64,000 nucleotides of DNA from JAJDXW01 sp965214795. Its GTDB lineage: Bacteria; Pseudomonadota; Gammaproteobacteria; HK1. Under the pieces are notes generated by a model that was given only the letters and a program-made list of their open reading frames with translations, was not told where the DNA came from and ran no database searches. Position numbers and translations under genes: made by a program. The stretch lies in the NCBI GenBank assembly GCA_965214795.1, contig OZ243976.1:1736001-1800000 (forward strand), given 5' to 3'. This document shows positions 18,001 to 25,757 of this stretch, in pieces. How positions within the stretch are numbered: position 1 is the stretch's first letter; every line of letters starts with the position of its first letter.

Positions 18001-18266
18001 TCTTCGACAATCTGGCTGACGCACCGGAATCCGCGGCACGCGAGCCATCGCCGCCCCGGTACGGCGGAAAGCCTGCGCCCGGGGAAGCCCGAGAGGAGAA
18101 AGCGCTCGCGCTCGACCGCGCCATCCGTCGCGTGAAGCGGGCGGACTGGCGGGGAAATGTGTTCAAGGAACGCGAAGTGCGCAACGCCATCCGATCCGAG
18201 CTCGCCGGAGACGAAGAGCTCGCCGGCACGATATTCGAGATCGTGAAGAGCCAGCCCGACTACTGA
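15027..18266 (+). CDS. hsdR: Type I restriction enzyme subunit HsdR
   Basis: This 1079-residue motor and nuclease subunit cleaves unmodified DNA after ATP-driven translocation. The N-terminal nuclease domain has the PD-(D/E)xK-like pattern RPDLVLYVNG...LELKR (Asp about 136, Glu about 150). The helicase core has Walker A HTQGSGKSLT at about residue 308, motif II DECH at about 419 and motif III IGFTGTPL. A long helical C-terminal region follows. ATG 15027 overlaps the end of the winged-helix frame and gives the family-like start MAEVGEREIRTQRRV; an upstream ATG at 14961 reads through the wHTH sequence and is rejected. Confidence 0.93.
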   Translation: MAEVGEREIRTQRRVVGFFRDALGYDYLGNWQDRRGNRNVEEGLLKGWLGRKGHGDGIITKALYELNRATTPGGSRALYDANREVYGLLRYGVKVRPEVGERTVTVWLIDWKNPGNNHFAIAEEVTVAGWNTKRPDLVLYVNGIALGVLELKRSTVSVTEGIRQNLDSQKPEFIRPFFATVQLVLAGSESEGLRYSVIETPEKHWLRWKEAGLHSAVGDVPPLGSSSGDLNQGESASAFPRQPDTGGDNPLLRELGRLCSKERFLEIVHDFVVFDAGVKKICRHNQYFGVRAAQPHVLRREGGIIWHTQGSGKSLTMVWLAKWIREHVAGARVLLVTDRTELDEQIEKVFKGVGEDIRRTRSGADLVHALGAREEWLICSLVHKFGVAEEGDVDAFVADIRRHLPGEFHGPGEFFVFVDECHRTHSGKLHDAMRELLPEATLIGFTGTPLLKDDKRRSIETFGPYIHTYKYDEAVSDGVVLDLRYEARDIDQNLTSQAKIDQWFAAKTRGLTDLASAQLKQRWGTMRKVLSSRDRLSKIVADIVLDMETRDRLKSGRGNALIVSDSIYSACRLFDLFQGTSLAGKCAIVTSYKPAPADIKGEETGEGLTERLLKYGIYRKMVAAHFNEPEETAMKKIETFEKEVKQRFVEEPGRMKLLIVVDKLLTGFDAPSATCLYIDKHMQDHGLFQAICRVNRLDGEDKEYGYVIDYKDLFRSLERSVLDYTGEAFDGYDAEDVRGLLNDRLRQGRARLEEALEAVRALCEPVEPPRDSAAYRRYFCAAESGSAGQLKENEPKRIALYKLVASLLRAYADLANEMDAAGYSDAEALEIKAEADHYEKVRQEVKLASGDYIDLKMYEPAMRHLLDTYIRADESESLSAFDDLTLVELIVERGSDGLESVLPERIRRDPEAMAETIENNVRRIVIDEMVVNPKYYERMSKLLDALILQRKQESIEYKDYLDRIVALARRIRRPETDSSYPPSINTAVLGALFDNLADAPESAAREPSPPRYGGKPAPGEAREEKALALDRAIRRVKRADWRGNVFKEREVRNAIRSELAGDEELAGTIFEIVKSQPDY

Positions 18267-18281
18267 CCAATCGGGACCGAC

Positions 18282-19004
18282 GTGAAGGGTCATCGCATCG
18301 ACGTAGGCGGGACACCGGTGGAGGTGGTCCGCAAGGACATCAAGAACCTCCACGTGGGTGTCTATCCGCCGAGCGGCCGGGTCCGGGTCGCCGTGCCACT
18401 CCATCTGGACGACGATGCGGTGCGGCTGGCCGTGATTTCACGCTTGGGATGGATTCGCCGGCAGCAGGCGGAGTTCCAGGGGCAGGAGCGCCAATCCCAA
18501 CGGGAGTTCGTGACGGGGGAGAGCCATTACTTCGAGGGTCGGCGCTATCGCCTCGACGTTGTCGAGTACCACGGCCCACCGGCCGTCCGTCTCGCCAACA
18601 ATACGAGGATGGCGTTGCAGGTCCGACCGGGCGCAAATCGGGATGCGCGCGAAGCCGTGCTTTACCGATGGTACCGCCGTCAGCTCCGCGGGCGTCTGCC
18701 GCGACTCGCTGCCAAGTGGGAGCCGAAGGTCGGCGAGCGGGTGGCCGAGGTTCGCATCCGAAGGATGAAGACCCGCTGGGGGACGTGCAACCCGGACGCT
18801 CGCCGCATCTGGCTGAATCTCGAGCTCGCGAAGAAACCGCTCTCATGCCTCGAATATGTCCTCGTGCACGAGATGGTTCACCTGATCGAGCGCACCCACA
18901 GCGAACGGTTCCGATGCCTGATGGACGCTCTCATGCCGCGGTGGCGGACCCATCGGGAAGAGCTGAACCAGGCGCCGCTCGCCCATGAGGACTGGACATA
19001 CTGA
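18282..19004 (+). CDS. YgjP-like M48-type metallopeptidase
   Basis: This 240-residue protein has the zinc-protease motif HEMVH (His196, Glu197, His200) followed by LIERTHSERF, and upstream the family pattern RIRRMKTRWGTCNP. This is the YgjP/DUF45 metallopeptidase family, frequently found directly downstream of hsdR. Start GTG 18282 lies 15 bp after the hsdR stop, so it is the last gene of the hsd operon. Its target is unknown; processing of an operon product is one possibility (inference). Length and motifs are complete. Confidence 0.88.
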   Translation: MKGHRIDVGGTPVEVVRKDIKNLHVGVYPPSGRVRVAVPLHLDDDAVRLAVISRLGWIRRQQAEFQGQERQSQREFVTGESHYFEGRRYRLDVVEYHGPPAVRLANNTRMALQVRPGANRDAREAVLYRWYRRQLRGRLPRLAAKWEPKVGERVAEVRIRRMKTRWGTCNPDARRIWLNLELAKKPLSCLEYVLVHEMVHLIERTHSERFRCLMDALMPRWRTHREELNQAPLAHEDWTY

Positions 19005-19070
19005 AGCATTCGTTCCTGGCTTCGGGCCTCCGGTACACGCGGCAACCGCACACCGTGGTGTCCGCCCCCC

Positions 19071-19188
19071 GGAACCTGTCAACGACATTGAGACACCGGT
19101 GGTTGGAACTTACTGAGCAATGTGCGGCGTCGTGACCGCGGCCGGTGGGTTGATCCAGACCGCTTAAGGAAGAGTCTGGGGTTTGGGG
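19071..19188. mobile_element. Solo end of an IS3-like element
   Basis: About 118 bp closely match the left end (window orientation) of the IS at 23791-23908, from GGAACC through AACGACATTGAGACACCG to GAGTCTGGGGTTTGGGG. They correspond to the 3' end of the transposase gene and the terminal repeat. Nothing else of the IS remains here; the match stops where an 81-bp inverted repeat begins. Confidence 0.8.
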
Positions 19189-19269
19189 TGAAGTGGTCCG
19201 GGTTGTTTGGACAGTCCGAGGGCCGGAATAAGGTGTACCGGGACTGTCCAAACAACCCGGACCACTTCA
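19189..19269. repeat. 81-bp element with 29-bp perfect inverted ends
   Basis: The arms 19189-19217 and 19241-19269 are exact reverse complements (core GGGTTGTTTGGACAGTCC) separated by 23 bp. It directly abuts the truncated IS end. It could be a miniature mobile element made of two IS ends, or a strong hairpin that terminates the convergent hsd and helicase transcripts. No flanking target duplication was found. Confidence 0.7.
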
Positions 19270-19389
19270 ACCGTCTGACCACACTCGGCGCTCTCGCCCC
19301 CACATCCTCACCGCTTCTGTAACTAAGATTCAGCAAGAAGGCGACGGCACCGGCTCGCGCCGCATCCCGGATTGCTCCGTCATCCCACC

Positions 19390-19535
19390 CAATCCGTCTA
19401 CGGAACAGAGTGGTCAATTCTCGTGGGGATACCACGGGAGAATTCAGGAAACAACACCCATCCAATCTGTCACCGGAACAATCCGGTCAAATCCCCGGGG
19501 GATTCTGCGAGACAAGACGAGAAACAACATCTACC
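19390..19535. repeat. Two imperfect 73-bp tandem units with hairpins
   Basis: Two diverged copies with a period of 73 bp can be aligned by CAATCCGTC (19390) with CAATCTGTC (19463) and GAAACAAC at 19448 and 19521. Each unit contains an inverted repeat, for example AATTCTCGTGG/CCACGGGAGAATT. They lie in the 362-bp gap between convergent genes. The remainder of 19270-19631 shows no coding sequence. Confidence 0.45.
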
Positions 19536-19631
19536 GGCGATCAGCCTTCACCGCGCGACAACGTCGCCACGGATTCCGCCGTTCACCCCGCCCCGGAACA
19601 CACCAAACAGCTCCAATCACGCAACGCCAGC

Positions 19632-21455
19632 TCAGGACTCCGGGACCAGCAGGACACAGGGATTTACTCTCGGTGTGAGGAGCGTTGTTCGCTTTCTGGC
19701 ACGGGTGACGCTCACCCGGAGATTCTGACGAGTTTGCTCGTCGACATTCTCTCTCACGTTACCTCGAACAATTCTGTCCGGATTGCCTCCAATTTCCCTC
19801 CCTTGGTACCTTGGCCATCCTTCGAAAATTATCACTTCGTCAAATTGCTTCCCTTTCGCTTTGTGCATATTCATCACCACGACGCCGGATTCCGGCTTGG
19901 CGTGTGTAGAAAAATGCTCCTGAACAAACGCATGCCGGACAATCTCCCGCGCTCTTGAGTAGTGACCGTCCTCTCGCCAGTTCTCCGATAAACCTTCCCG
20001 CAGTTGGGTACCCCGATCGAGCAGCCTGATATTCCGCACCTCCATCGCGATTTCTCGCAGTCTTTTACAATTACACTCGGCGAAAATCCTTCGTATCGCA
20101 ACCCAATCACGCTCAGGGTCACCGACAAGTTGAACTCCCAGCGCCGTCTCGCAGGCGGCCTCCATCGGCAGGAACAAACTATTTTTTGGGGCTTCCCTGT
20201 CAGCCTGCCGGCGTGCACGAGTCGTCTCATACGCTTTTTCTATGCGAGATGCTTCCTGCAAGTTCGACCTCGTTGGCGTTTCGCCACCCTTACCCCGAAA
20301 GTAGCTGCAAACGAGTTCAACGAATCGGCTCATGTCGAAACGACCGCCCGCGCCCTGCAGTGCATACGCCATGATTTCCGCCGCCAAAATCGCAGCCACT
20401 ACATCGACAGCCGCGTAATGTTCGATCTTGGGTAGGTTGCCAATCGGCGAGCGAAATACTTCCGAGATTAACCTCGTCATACGCTTTGTCGGAACAAGCA
20501 CGGCAAGGGACCAGTTCTCCCCTCCGTTTTTCAGCAGCCTCTTTCGCGCCTCAATCGTTTCCACAATTACCTTTGTAAGAGCCTGATTCTGGTTTGCTTC
20601 GAAAACGCCGAAGTGGACGCCGGTATAACTGGTTCTGGAGAACCTTCCTCTCAGCAGATCATTCCCGAAAAGTGCAATATCAGTACCCTTGCTCCTGTGA
20701 TTCTCATCGCTCAAGTCGAACACGGTTACAGCGAATTCATCCTGAAAGTGTCGCAGTCTCTCCGGGTGCGCGCCAATAAAATCGAATATGCGCTGTTCCG
20801 GATCCGCGAGTGCAAGCAGTTGACTATTCCGACCCAGCGCCTGAATGACGTTCCACTGCGCATCCACGGTATCCTGAAACTCGTCCAGAACGATACTCGG
20901 ATAGGCATTCGCCACCAGCCTCCGTATCTTGTCGCTTCCGTGCAACAACTGCCCGGCGAATTCCGCAAACAGGTCGAAGCAGACTCGACCGTCTTGGACC
21001 GCAATACTCAGCCGCCTCTCATCTTCGCGTCTTTCCTTTTCACGGAGCTGATCTCGACTCAATTTATTGGCCGACCCGTACTCGTTTCTGATGTCGGAAA
21101 GTGCTACAGCCTCGCTGTGGGGAATCAGGACGTTCAAGCGTCGCGGCAATCCAAGGAGGTAACCGTGCGATCGGATAAGACGCCAGAAGAATGCATGATA
21201 AGTGTCGACCTCGATCTGATGCCTCACCTCACGTGAGAGACCTCCAGTCTCGTCAATGGCTTCCAGCACTCTGGAAACGGTCGCTCTGGCAAAGCTGAGG
21301 AAGAGAACGCGTTGATGACGGCGCAAGCGTTCGTCCACGATCTTGCCGGCTTTCAGTATGGATACGGTCGTCTTGCCCGAGCCCGGTCCGCCCCTGACAA
21401 GTGCGTGGCCTTCGACACCCAGGATCTCCTTCTGTTTGTCCGTCAACTCGAACAT
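19632..21455 (-). CDS. gajB: UvrD-like helicase, GajB-type partner
   Basis: This 607-residue superfamily 1 helicase has Walker A GGPGSGKTT (Lys28), motif Ia FLSFARATVSRV, motif II VLDEFQDT, motif III ALADPEQRIFDF, motif V-like VMNMHKAKGKQFDEVII and motif VI LRVSVTRARKR. It is encoded 97 bp after an OLD-family ATPase-nuclease gene. That two-gene pairing (OLD-TOPRIM nuclease plus UvrD-like helicase) defines Gabija anti-phage systems and class 2 OLD loci. In Gabija, GajB is thought to respond to DNA ends and help activate the GajA nuclease. Lower GC and different codon use from the core genes suggest transfer. Confidence 0.82.
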   Translation of the reverse strand: MFELTDKQKEILGVEGHALVRGGPGSGKTTVSILKAGKIVDERLRRHQRVLFLSFARATVSRVLEAIDETGGLSREVRHQIEVDTYHAFFWRLIRSHGYLLGLPRRLNVLIPHSEAVALSDIRNEYGSANKLSRDQLREKERREDERRLSIAVQDGRVCFDLFAEFAGQLLHGSDKIRRLVANAYPSIVLDEFQDTVDAQWNVIQALGRNSQLLALADPEQRIFDFIGAHPERLRHFQDEFAVTVFDLSDENHRSKGTDIALFGNDLLRGRFSRTSYTGVHFGVFEANQNQALTKVIVETIEARKRLLKNGGENWSLAVLVPTKRMTRLISEVFRSPIGNLPKIEHYAAVDVVAAILAAEIMAYALQGAGGRFDMSRFVELVCSYFRGKGGETPTRSNLQEASRIEKAYETTRARRQADREAPKNSLFLPMEAACETALGVQLVGDPERDWVAIRRIFAECNCKRLREIAMEVRNIRLLDRGTQLREGLSENWREDGHYSRAREIVRHAFVQEHFSTHAKPESGVVVMNMHKAKGKQFDEVIIFEGWPRYQGREIGGNPDRIVRGNVRENVDEQTRQNLRVSVTRARKRTTLLTPRVNPCVLLVPES

Positions 21456-21552
21456 TGTCCACGCCGTTCCCTAGAACATTCCCAGCACCGGGCGGAAGAG
21501 CGACACCGCCTCGTTCGGGGCTCCAGTTGGGTGGTGCCCGCACGTCATAGCG

Positions 21553-23439
21553 TCACGCCTTCGCAGCCTCAGGATGAGCGGTCTGGTCGTCGCTTCCGTC
21601 GACCTCACTCGATGGCTGCTCAGACGGAGCTGCAGCCAACTCGCGAAGCCTAACGCAACAATCACGCAGCCACACCGGAATCTCGTCCTCGGAGCACTGC
21701 GTCAGAAAATCCGCGACACCCCAGTTCCCTTTGGACCACCGAAAATAGTCACCAGCCGCAGAGATCACATCGTCCTTCGGTTCCGGATACCTTTGCAGGA
21801 GATGAGATGGCCAACTTACCAGATCGGCGAAGCGTTCGAGCGCTGCCGTCGTGGTATTCTTCAACACCAGATCTTCGAGCCCATCTTCACCGTGCATGAA
21901 CAGTTCATCGACATGGACCCTGATGTTTACCTCCTCATCCGGCGATTGCCGGTCGCACGCTCCATAGACGGTCTTGCCCAACGACCGGTACAAAGCGCCC
22001 AGATCGGCGATCTGCGTCTCGGTCCCGGCGTCGATCGTGCAAATGCCCAACGCTTCTAACGGCGCGTACTTCGTAGGATCGATTTCCGCAAGACGGCGTG
22101 CCACGGCGGGAAACGCCGACGCCTCGGTAGCGCCTTCGGCGATCAGGATGCGACGCGACAGCAAGCCTTCGCAGAAACGTGTACGAAACTCCTGCCTATA
22201 TCGTTTGTGCTTTACGCTGTCTGGCAAGGTCACAGACGCCTGCGTGACAACTCCGCCGTCGCCACGGGTCAGAACGATAGTCTCGTTAGTGTCGAATTCT
22301 TCCAGGACATAGGGAGAATGGGAGGTGAAAATCGCCTGTGCCGACAACTTCCGCAACTCATGGACAATGCGTTTTTGCGCGTACGGAGGTATAGCCGTTT
22401 CCGGTTCCTCCATAGCGAATATGACATTTTGTTTGTCTTCGGCAATTTGCGACAACATTGCCAGAACCAGCATGTTTATCGTGCCAGCACCTTGGCGGTA
22501 GTACGGCGCAGAATGATCGCCTTGTCCCGTCGCGATGAAAGCCGTAATGACATTTCTCAAGTGATCGCGGGTGAGAGCCGACACGCGCAGATGTGGCTCG
22601 ACCCCCCATTCCTTTGGAACGTACTTGTTCAGTGCGGTGTTTACGCTTTCCAACACACCGGATATCCCAAGATCGGGATCGCTGGCGACGTCGAAGGCGG
22701 AAAGACCGGCGATTGTGGTTTCCCACATTTGCGGACGGATTTCTTTCAACCTCAGAATGATGTCGAGAAGACTGCCGTATTCGAGACTCAGCGCGCGTCT
22801 CCCGGTCCGTAAGCCTCGCAGGTACAGGAAACCGCAATACTGTTTGTCACGGCGGGAAAACAGTTGTGGTGCATCGCTCTCTTCCAGGCTGCGGGCGAAA
22901 TAGGTCTTTCCCCCGAAAGCATCCTCGTCGGCGGAATACTCGCCGACAAACGTGACACGAAGTGCTTCGACGACCGGTTCAGCGTCTACACCTTCAACCG
23001 AGGGACAGACGTAGAACGTCTCCTCCGCCGTGTTCCACCACTCGATATAGTCTCTGAAATGGGCAGTCTGGTCGTTGGACAGACCGGTAATGGTGGCTTC
23101 GACGACTATGCGCGGAACGCTATCGTCGTCCTCACCCGAGGAGTCGTCTTCGTCCAAAGCCGGGACTGCTTGCGCATCCGTTGGACCCGCCGGCACCGCG
23201 TCCGGTGACGTTTCCCCGGAGCTCGAATCCACCCCAAGATATCGACCGATGTAGAAGTCGTGCTCGTCGATCGGTGATCGCCGGCTGAGGCGGTCCGGTC
23301 CGAGCACCAGATCGATGGCTTCGAGCACCGTCGATTTTCCGGAGTTGTTGTCCCCGATGAGGACAACGTGATCGGGAAACAGCAGCGTGGCCTTCGCTAT
23401 ACCTCTGAAGTTCCTTATCTTGAGACGGCTGAGTTTCAC
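21553..23439 (-). CDS. gajA: OLD-family ATPase-TOPRIM nuclease, GajA-type
   Basis: This protein of about 628 residues has an N-terminal ABC-type ATPase with Walker A GDNNSGKST (Lys35), an acidic insertion (DEDDSSGEDDDS), Walker B IFAMEEPET and switch histidine FTSHSPYVL. The C-terminal TOPRIM domain has AEGATE (Glu about 435), IDAGTE and the acidic motif ACDRQSPDEE. GajA-type nucleases nick DNA and are held in check by nucleotides. GTG 23439 gives the family start KLSRLKIRNFRGI; GTG 23451 and TTG 23568 are alternatives. It is followed by the helicase gene, so the pair forms a probable Gabija system. Confidence 0.83.
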   Translation of the reverse strand: MKLSRLKIRNFRGIAKATLLFPDHVVLIGDNNSGKSTVLEAIDLVLGPDRLSRRSPIDEHDFYIGRYLGVDSSSGETSPDAVPAGPTDAQAVPALDEDDSSGEDDDSVPRIVVEATITGLSNDQTAHFRDYIEWWNTAEETFYVCPSVEGVDAEPVVEALRVTFVGEYSADEDAFGGKTYFARSLEESDAPQLFSRRDKQYCGFLYLRGLRTGRRALSLEYGSLLDIILRLKEIRPQMWETTIAGLSAFDVASDPDLGISGVLESVNTALNKYVPKEWGVEPHLRVSALTRDHLRNVITAFIATGQGDHSAPYYRQGAGTINMLVLAMLSQIAEDKQNVIFAMEEPETAIPPYAQKRIVHELRKLSAQAIFTSHSPYVLEEFDTNETIVLTRGDGGVVTQASVTLPDSVKHKRYRQEFRTRFCEGLLSRRILIAEGATEASAFPAVARRLAEIDPTKYAPLEALGICTIDAGTETQIADLGALYRSLGKTVYGACDRQSPDEEVNIRVHVDELFMHGEDGLEDLVLKNTTTAALERFADLVSWPSHLLQRYPEPKDDVISAAGDYFRWSKGNWGVADFLTQCSEDEIPVWLRDCCVRLRELAAAPSEQPSSEVDGSDDQTAHPEAAKA

Positions 23440-23790
23440 CGCATTCCCCACGAGCCCACGCAAGCTGTGTTGTCGGATCCTGAGTCTTCGAGCCGAGCGA
23501 GCAGCCGCGGATTGGCCATGTTCGTTCCTCTTGTTCCCTTGACCTGCATCAAATCCCTCTGTCAGCAACTTGGCCCGCCGCCGTCAGGATGCGGAAGCCA
23601 CCTTGCCCGGAATCCGGAGCGTTCCCGCATTGGTCGCAGCCACGTTTATGCAGTAGGTCTTCAACGAAGCCCTAAGCGGGGAAGTCACCGACCGTGCAGT
23701 GTAGCCCCCATGCGCGACGCTGCTACGTCTCGCGGCGCCACGCGGCGCGCAAGGATACACGCAAACTATGGCGCCTTTCCCTTCGGGCAC
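23440..23790. other. Intergenic region upstream of the Gabija-type pair
   Basis: This 351-bp stretch lies between the nuclease start and the end of the IS3-like element, and must hold the promoter of the leftward pair. No convincing coding sequence or recognisable operator was found. Confidence 0.4.
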
Positions 23791-24980
23791 GGAACCCCTC
23801 AACGACATTGAGACACCGGTGGTTGGAACTTACTGAGCAATGTGCGGCGTCGTGACCGCCCCGGTGGGTTGATCCAAACCGCATCAGGAAGAGTCTGGAG
23901 TTTGGGGATCCCGTGAACGAACCGTTCGGGGTGTTGGGACCAAGCTAAACGAAGAGCTTGTTCGCGTTGCTCGAGGATGCGCTGGGTGCGGCCGTGATGG
24001 ACATCATGGGGGGGTGAGCATCGCGAGATGCCGGCATGTCGATGCTCGGTGTTGTACCAAGGGAAGAACGAACGGCAGAACGCGGTCGTGGCTGCGATGT
24101 CGTTGAACCGCCCGGGGAAGCCAAGGTGGTACTTCAGGTTTTTGAACTGCGCTTCGGAGAAGGGGTTGTCGTCGCTGACCCGGAGGAGGCGGAGCGAACG
24201 GGTGACCCCAAGGTCGGCGAGCATGCACTTGCTGGTCATCGGGGCGCCGCGGTCCGAGTGCAGGGTGAGCGTTTGGGCCTTGATGCCTTGCTTCAGGCAC
24301 GTTTGCTCGATGAGCCTGGCGGCCAGCGCCGAGCTCTCGCGCTCGGCGACCATCCACCCCACCATGAAGATGTCGAGCAACACGTGCTGGTAGAAGTACA
24401 TCCAGCGTTTCGGTCCCAGAAGCCGCGTGATGTCCCACGACCAAGCTTCGTTCGGTCCGGTCGCGAGCAGCTCGGGCTTGGTGTATTGCGGGTGAGTGAG
24501 CTGATTTCGCCGTTCGCGCGCTGGATGGTTCGCGGCCAGGATTCGATACATCGTGCGCGGCGAGCAAAGGAATTGCCCTTCGTCCAGAAGGGTCGCGACG
24601 GCCTCGGCCGGTGAACGGTCGACGAAGCGTGGCGAGGCAAGGGTGTCGAGGACGCGCTCGCGTTCGGCCTCGCCTAGGGCCCGGACGGGGGTAGGATGGG
24701 GTTGCTGGCGCCCGGGAGCGCACCTTTGGCGACGGTAGAAGGTCGCCCGCGGCACGCCCAGCGCCGGGCACGCCGACGCCACGCCGACCCGGTGTGTCGC
24801 TATCAGCAATCCTTCGCGTCGTTGAGGTTCAGTCCCAGCAGCCCGGATATTTTTAGCTGCACATCCAGGATTGTGTGCGCGGTGACGAGCTCTTTCCCCA
24901 GCCGAGCGACCTTCGCCTGGAGCTGGCGCACCTTGGGACGGAGGAGGTTGGGCTCGGCTTGGTTTCGCGCTGCGCTTCTC
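23791..24980 (-). mobile_element. IS3-like insertion sequence, 5'-truncated
   Basis: The element carries orfB (23799-24809) and the end of orfA (stop at 24803-24805) in another frame, with the short overlap typical of IS3 elements. Its 3' end also occurs alone at 19071. At about 24980 the sequence passes directly into a NYN-domain gene, and the start of orfA is missing. The element is therefore incomplete and probably immobile by itself. Confidence 0.75.
23799..24809 (-). CDS. IS3-family transposase OrfB (rve/DDE integrase)
   Basis: This reading frame of about 336 residues encodes an rve-type transposase. The N-terminal HTH-like HRVGVASACPALGVPRATFYRR is followed by the catalytic core: Asp in AWSWDITRLLG, Asp in LTLHSDRGAPM and Glu in FSEAQFKNLKYH. 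It ends at the IS terminus. The preceding leucine-zipper part of OrfA (RQLQAKVARLGKELVTAHT) is in another frame and overlaps this start, so a fusion protein would need a frameshift. The TTG at 24809 is an approximate start. The frame happens to stay open into the upstream NYN gene. Confidence 0.8.
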   Translation of the reverse strand: MLIATHRVGVASACPALGVPRATFYRRQRCAPGRQQPHPTPVRALGEAERERVLDTLASPRFVDRSPAEAVATLLDEGQFLCSPRTMYRILAANHPARERRNQLTHPQYTKPELLATGPNEAWSWDITRLLGPKRWMYFYQHVLLDIFMVGWMVAERESSALAARLIEQTCLKQGIKAQTLTLHSDRGAPMTSKCMLADLGVTRSLRLLRVSDDNPFSEAQFKNLKYHLGFPGRFNDIAATTAFCRSFFPWYNTEHRHAGISRCSPPHDVHHGRTQRILEQREQALRLAWSQHPERFVHGIPKLQTLPDAVWINPPGRSRRRTLLSKFQPPVSQCR

Positions 24981-25492
24981 TGCCGGTACGCAGTCGCTGT
25001 CGCCGGTGACCAACACGATGAGCTCGACCTGCCTCTTCAAGGTCAACGACGCGATGTCCGGACCAATCCTCATATCGATTCCCTTCTGATGCACATTCGG
25101 ACGGAGGTGGTCTGCCGTGATTCGAAGCTCCGGTGCGTCGTCCGGCAGCTTCTTCATGTTCAAGGTCCAGCCTCGAAAGCGGAGATCTCCCGTTCTGAGC
25201 GCCACGAATGGCACGTCCCGAAGTTCTTCGTGCAGGGCCTGGTTCTGTCGGCAAGTTCCGTATCGCCGAACGCCACCCTCCCACCCGCAAGCGGTTTTCT
25301 CTGACCGGATGTGAGCGGTGGGGCGTCGTAGAAGTAGACGCGGTGGAGATGGAGACCGGCGAGTTCGGGGAGTTCTGCCAACTGGTCGATGAAGCGGCGG
25401 GTCGACCCGGCGGCCAGGGGCCGTTCACGGGACCCGAGCTTTCGCTTCGGGAAGCCGGCATCGATCAGGACGGCGTAGCTTCGCGGGTTCAT
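24980..25492 (-). pseudogene. NYN-domain protein, frameshifted and cut by an IS
   Basis: The N-terminal part from 25492 (AVLIDAGFPKRKLGSRE; HRVYFYDAPPL) and the later part (LHEELRDVPFVALRTGDL; KGIDMRIGPDIASLTL; ELIVLVTGDSD) form a LabA/DUF88-type NYN nuclease with its conserved aspartates. They are joined by a one-base frameshift near 25243 and end at VTGDSDCVPA, where the IS3-like sequence begins. The last third of the protein is missing. NYN proteins are metal-dependent RNases and are common in defence-rich regions. The gene is almost certainly inactive. Confidence 0.75.
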
Positions 25493-25757
25493 GGCGGGAA
25501 AGTGAAGACGCCGCGACCACGCGCGGAGCCGAAGCCCTCTTGGATTGCAGCGCGCGGCGCGGCTGATTCTGATGGGGGCCAGTGTAGCGTCCGCCCGGTC
25601 CGAAAGCGACGATTCATTCGGTTCCGGTGCGATGGACCGGGACGGGTCTCGAATGCGGCAGCGCCTCGGAGGTGACGAAGTTGTCGCGGTCGTCCGGCGA
25701 CGTGCGGTGCCTGAGAGGGCCGCGTGATCCGGGCCGGGGCGGGCAGGGCAGGGCAGG

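Noticed and set aside
23799..25214. A single fused NYN-transposase protein
   Set aside because: The open frame crosses an IS junction; the NYN domain lacks its 3' end and is also frameshifted near 25243.
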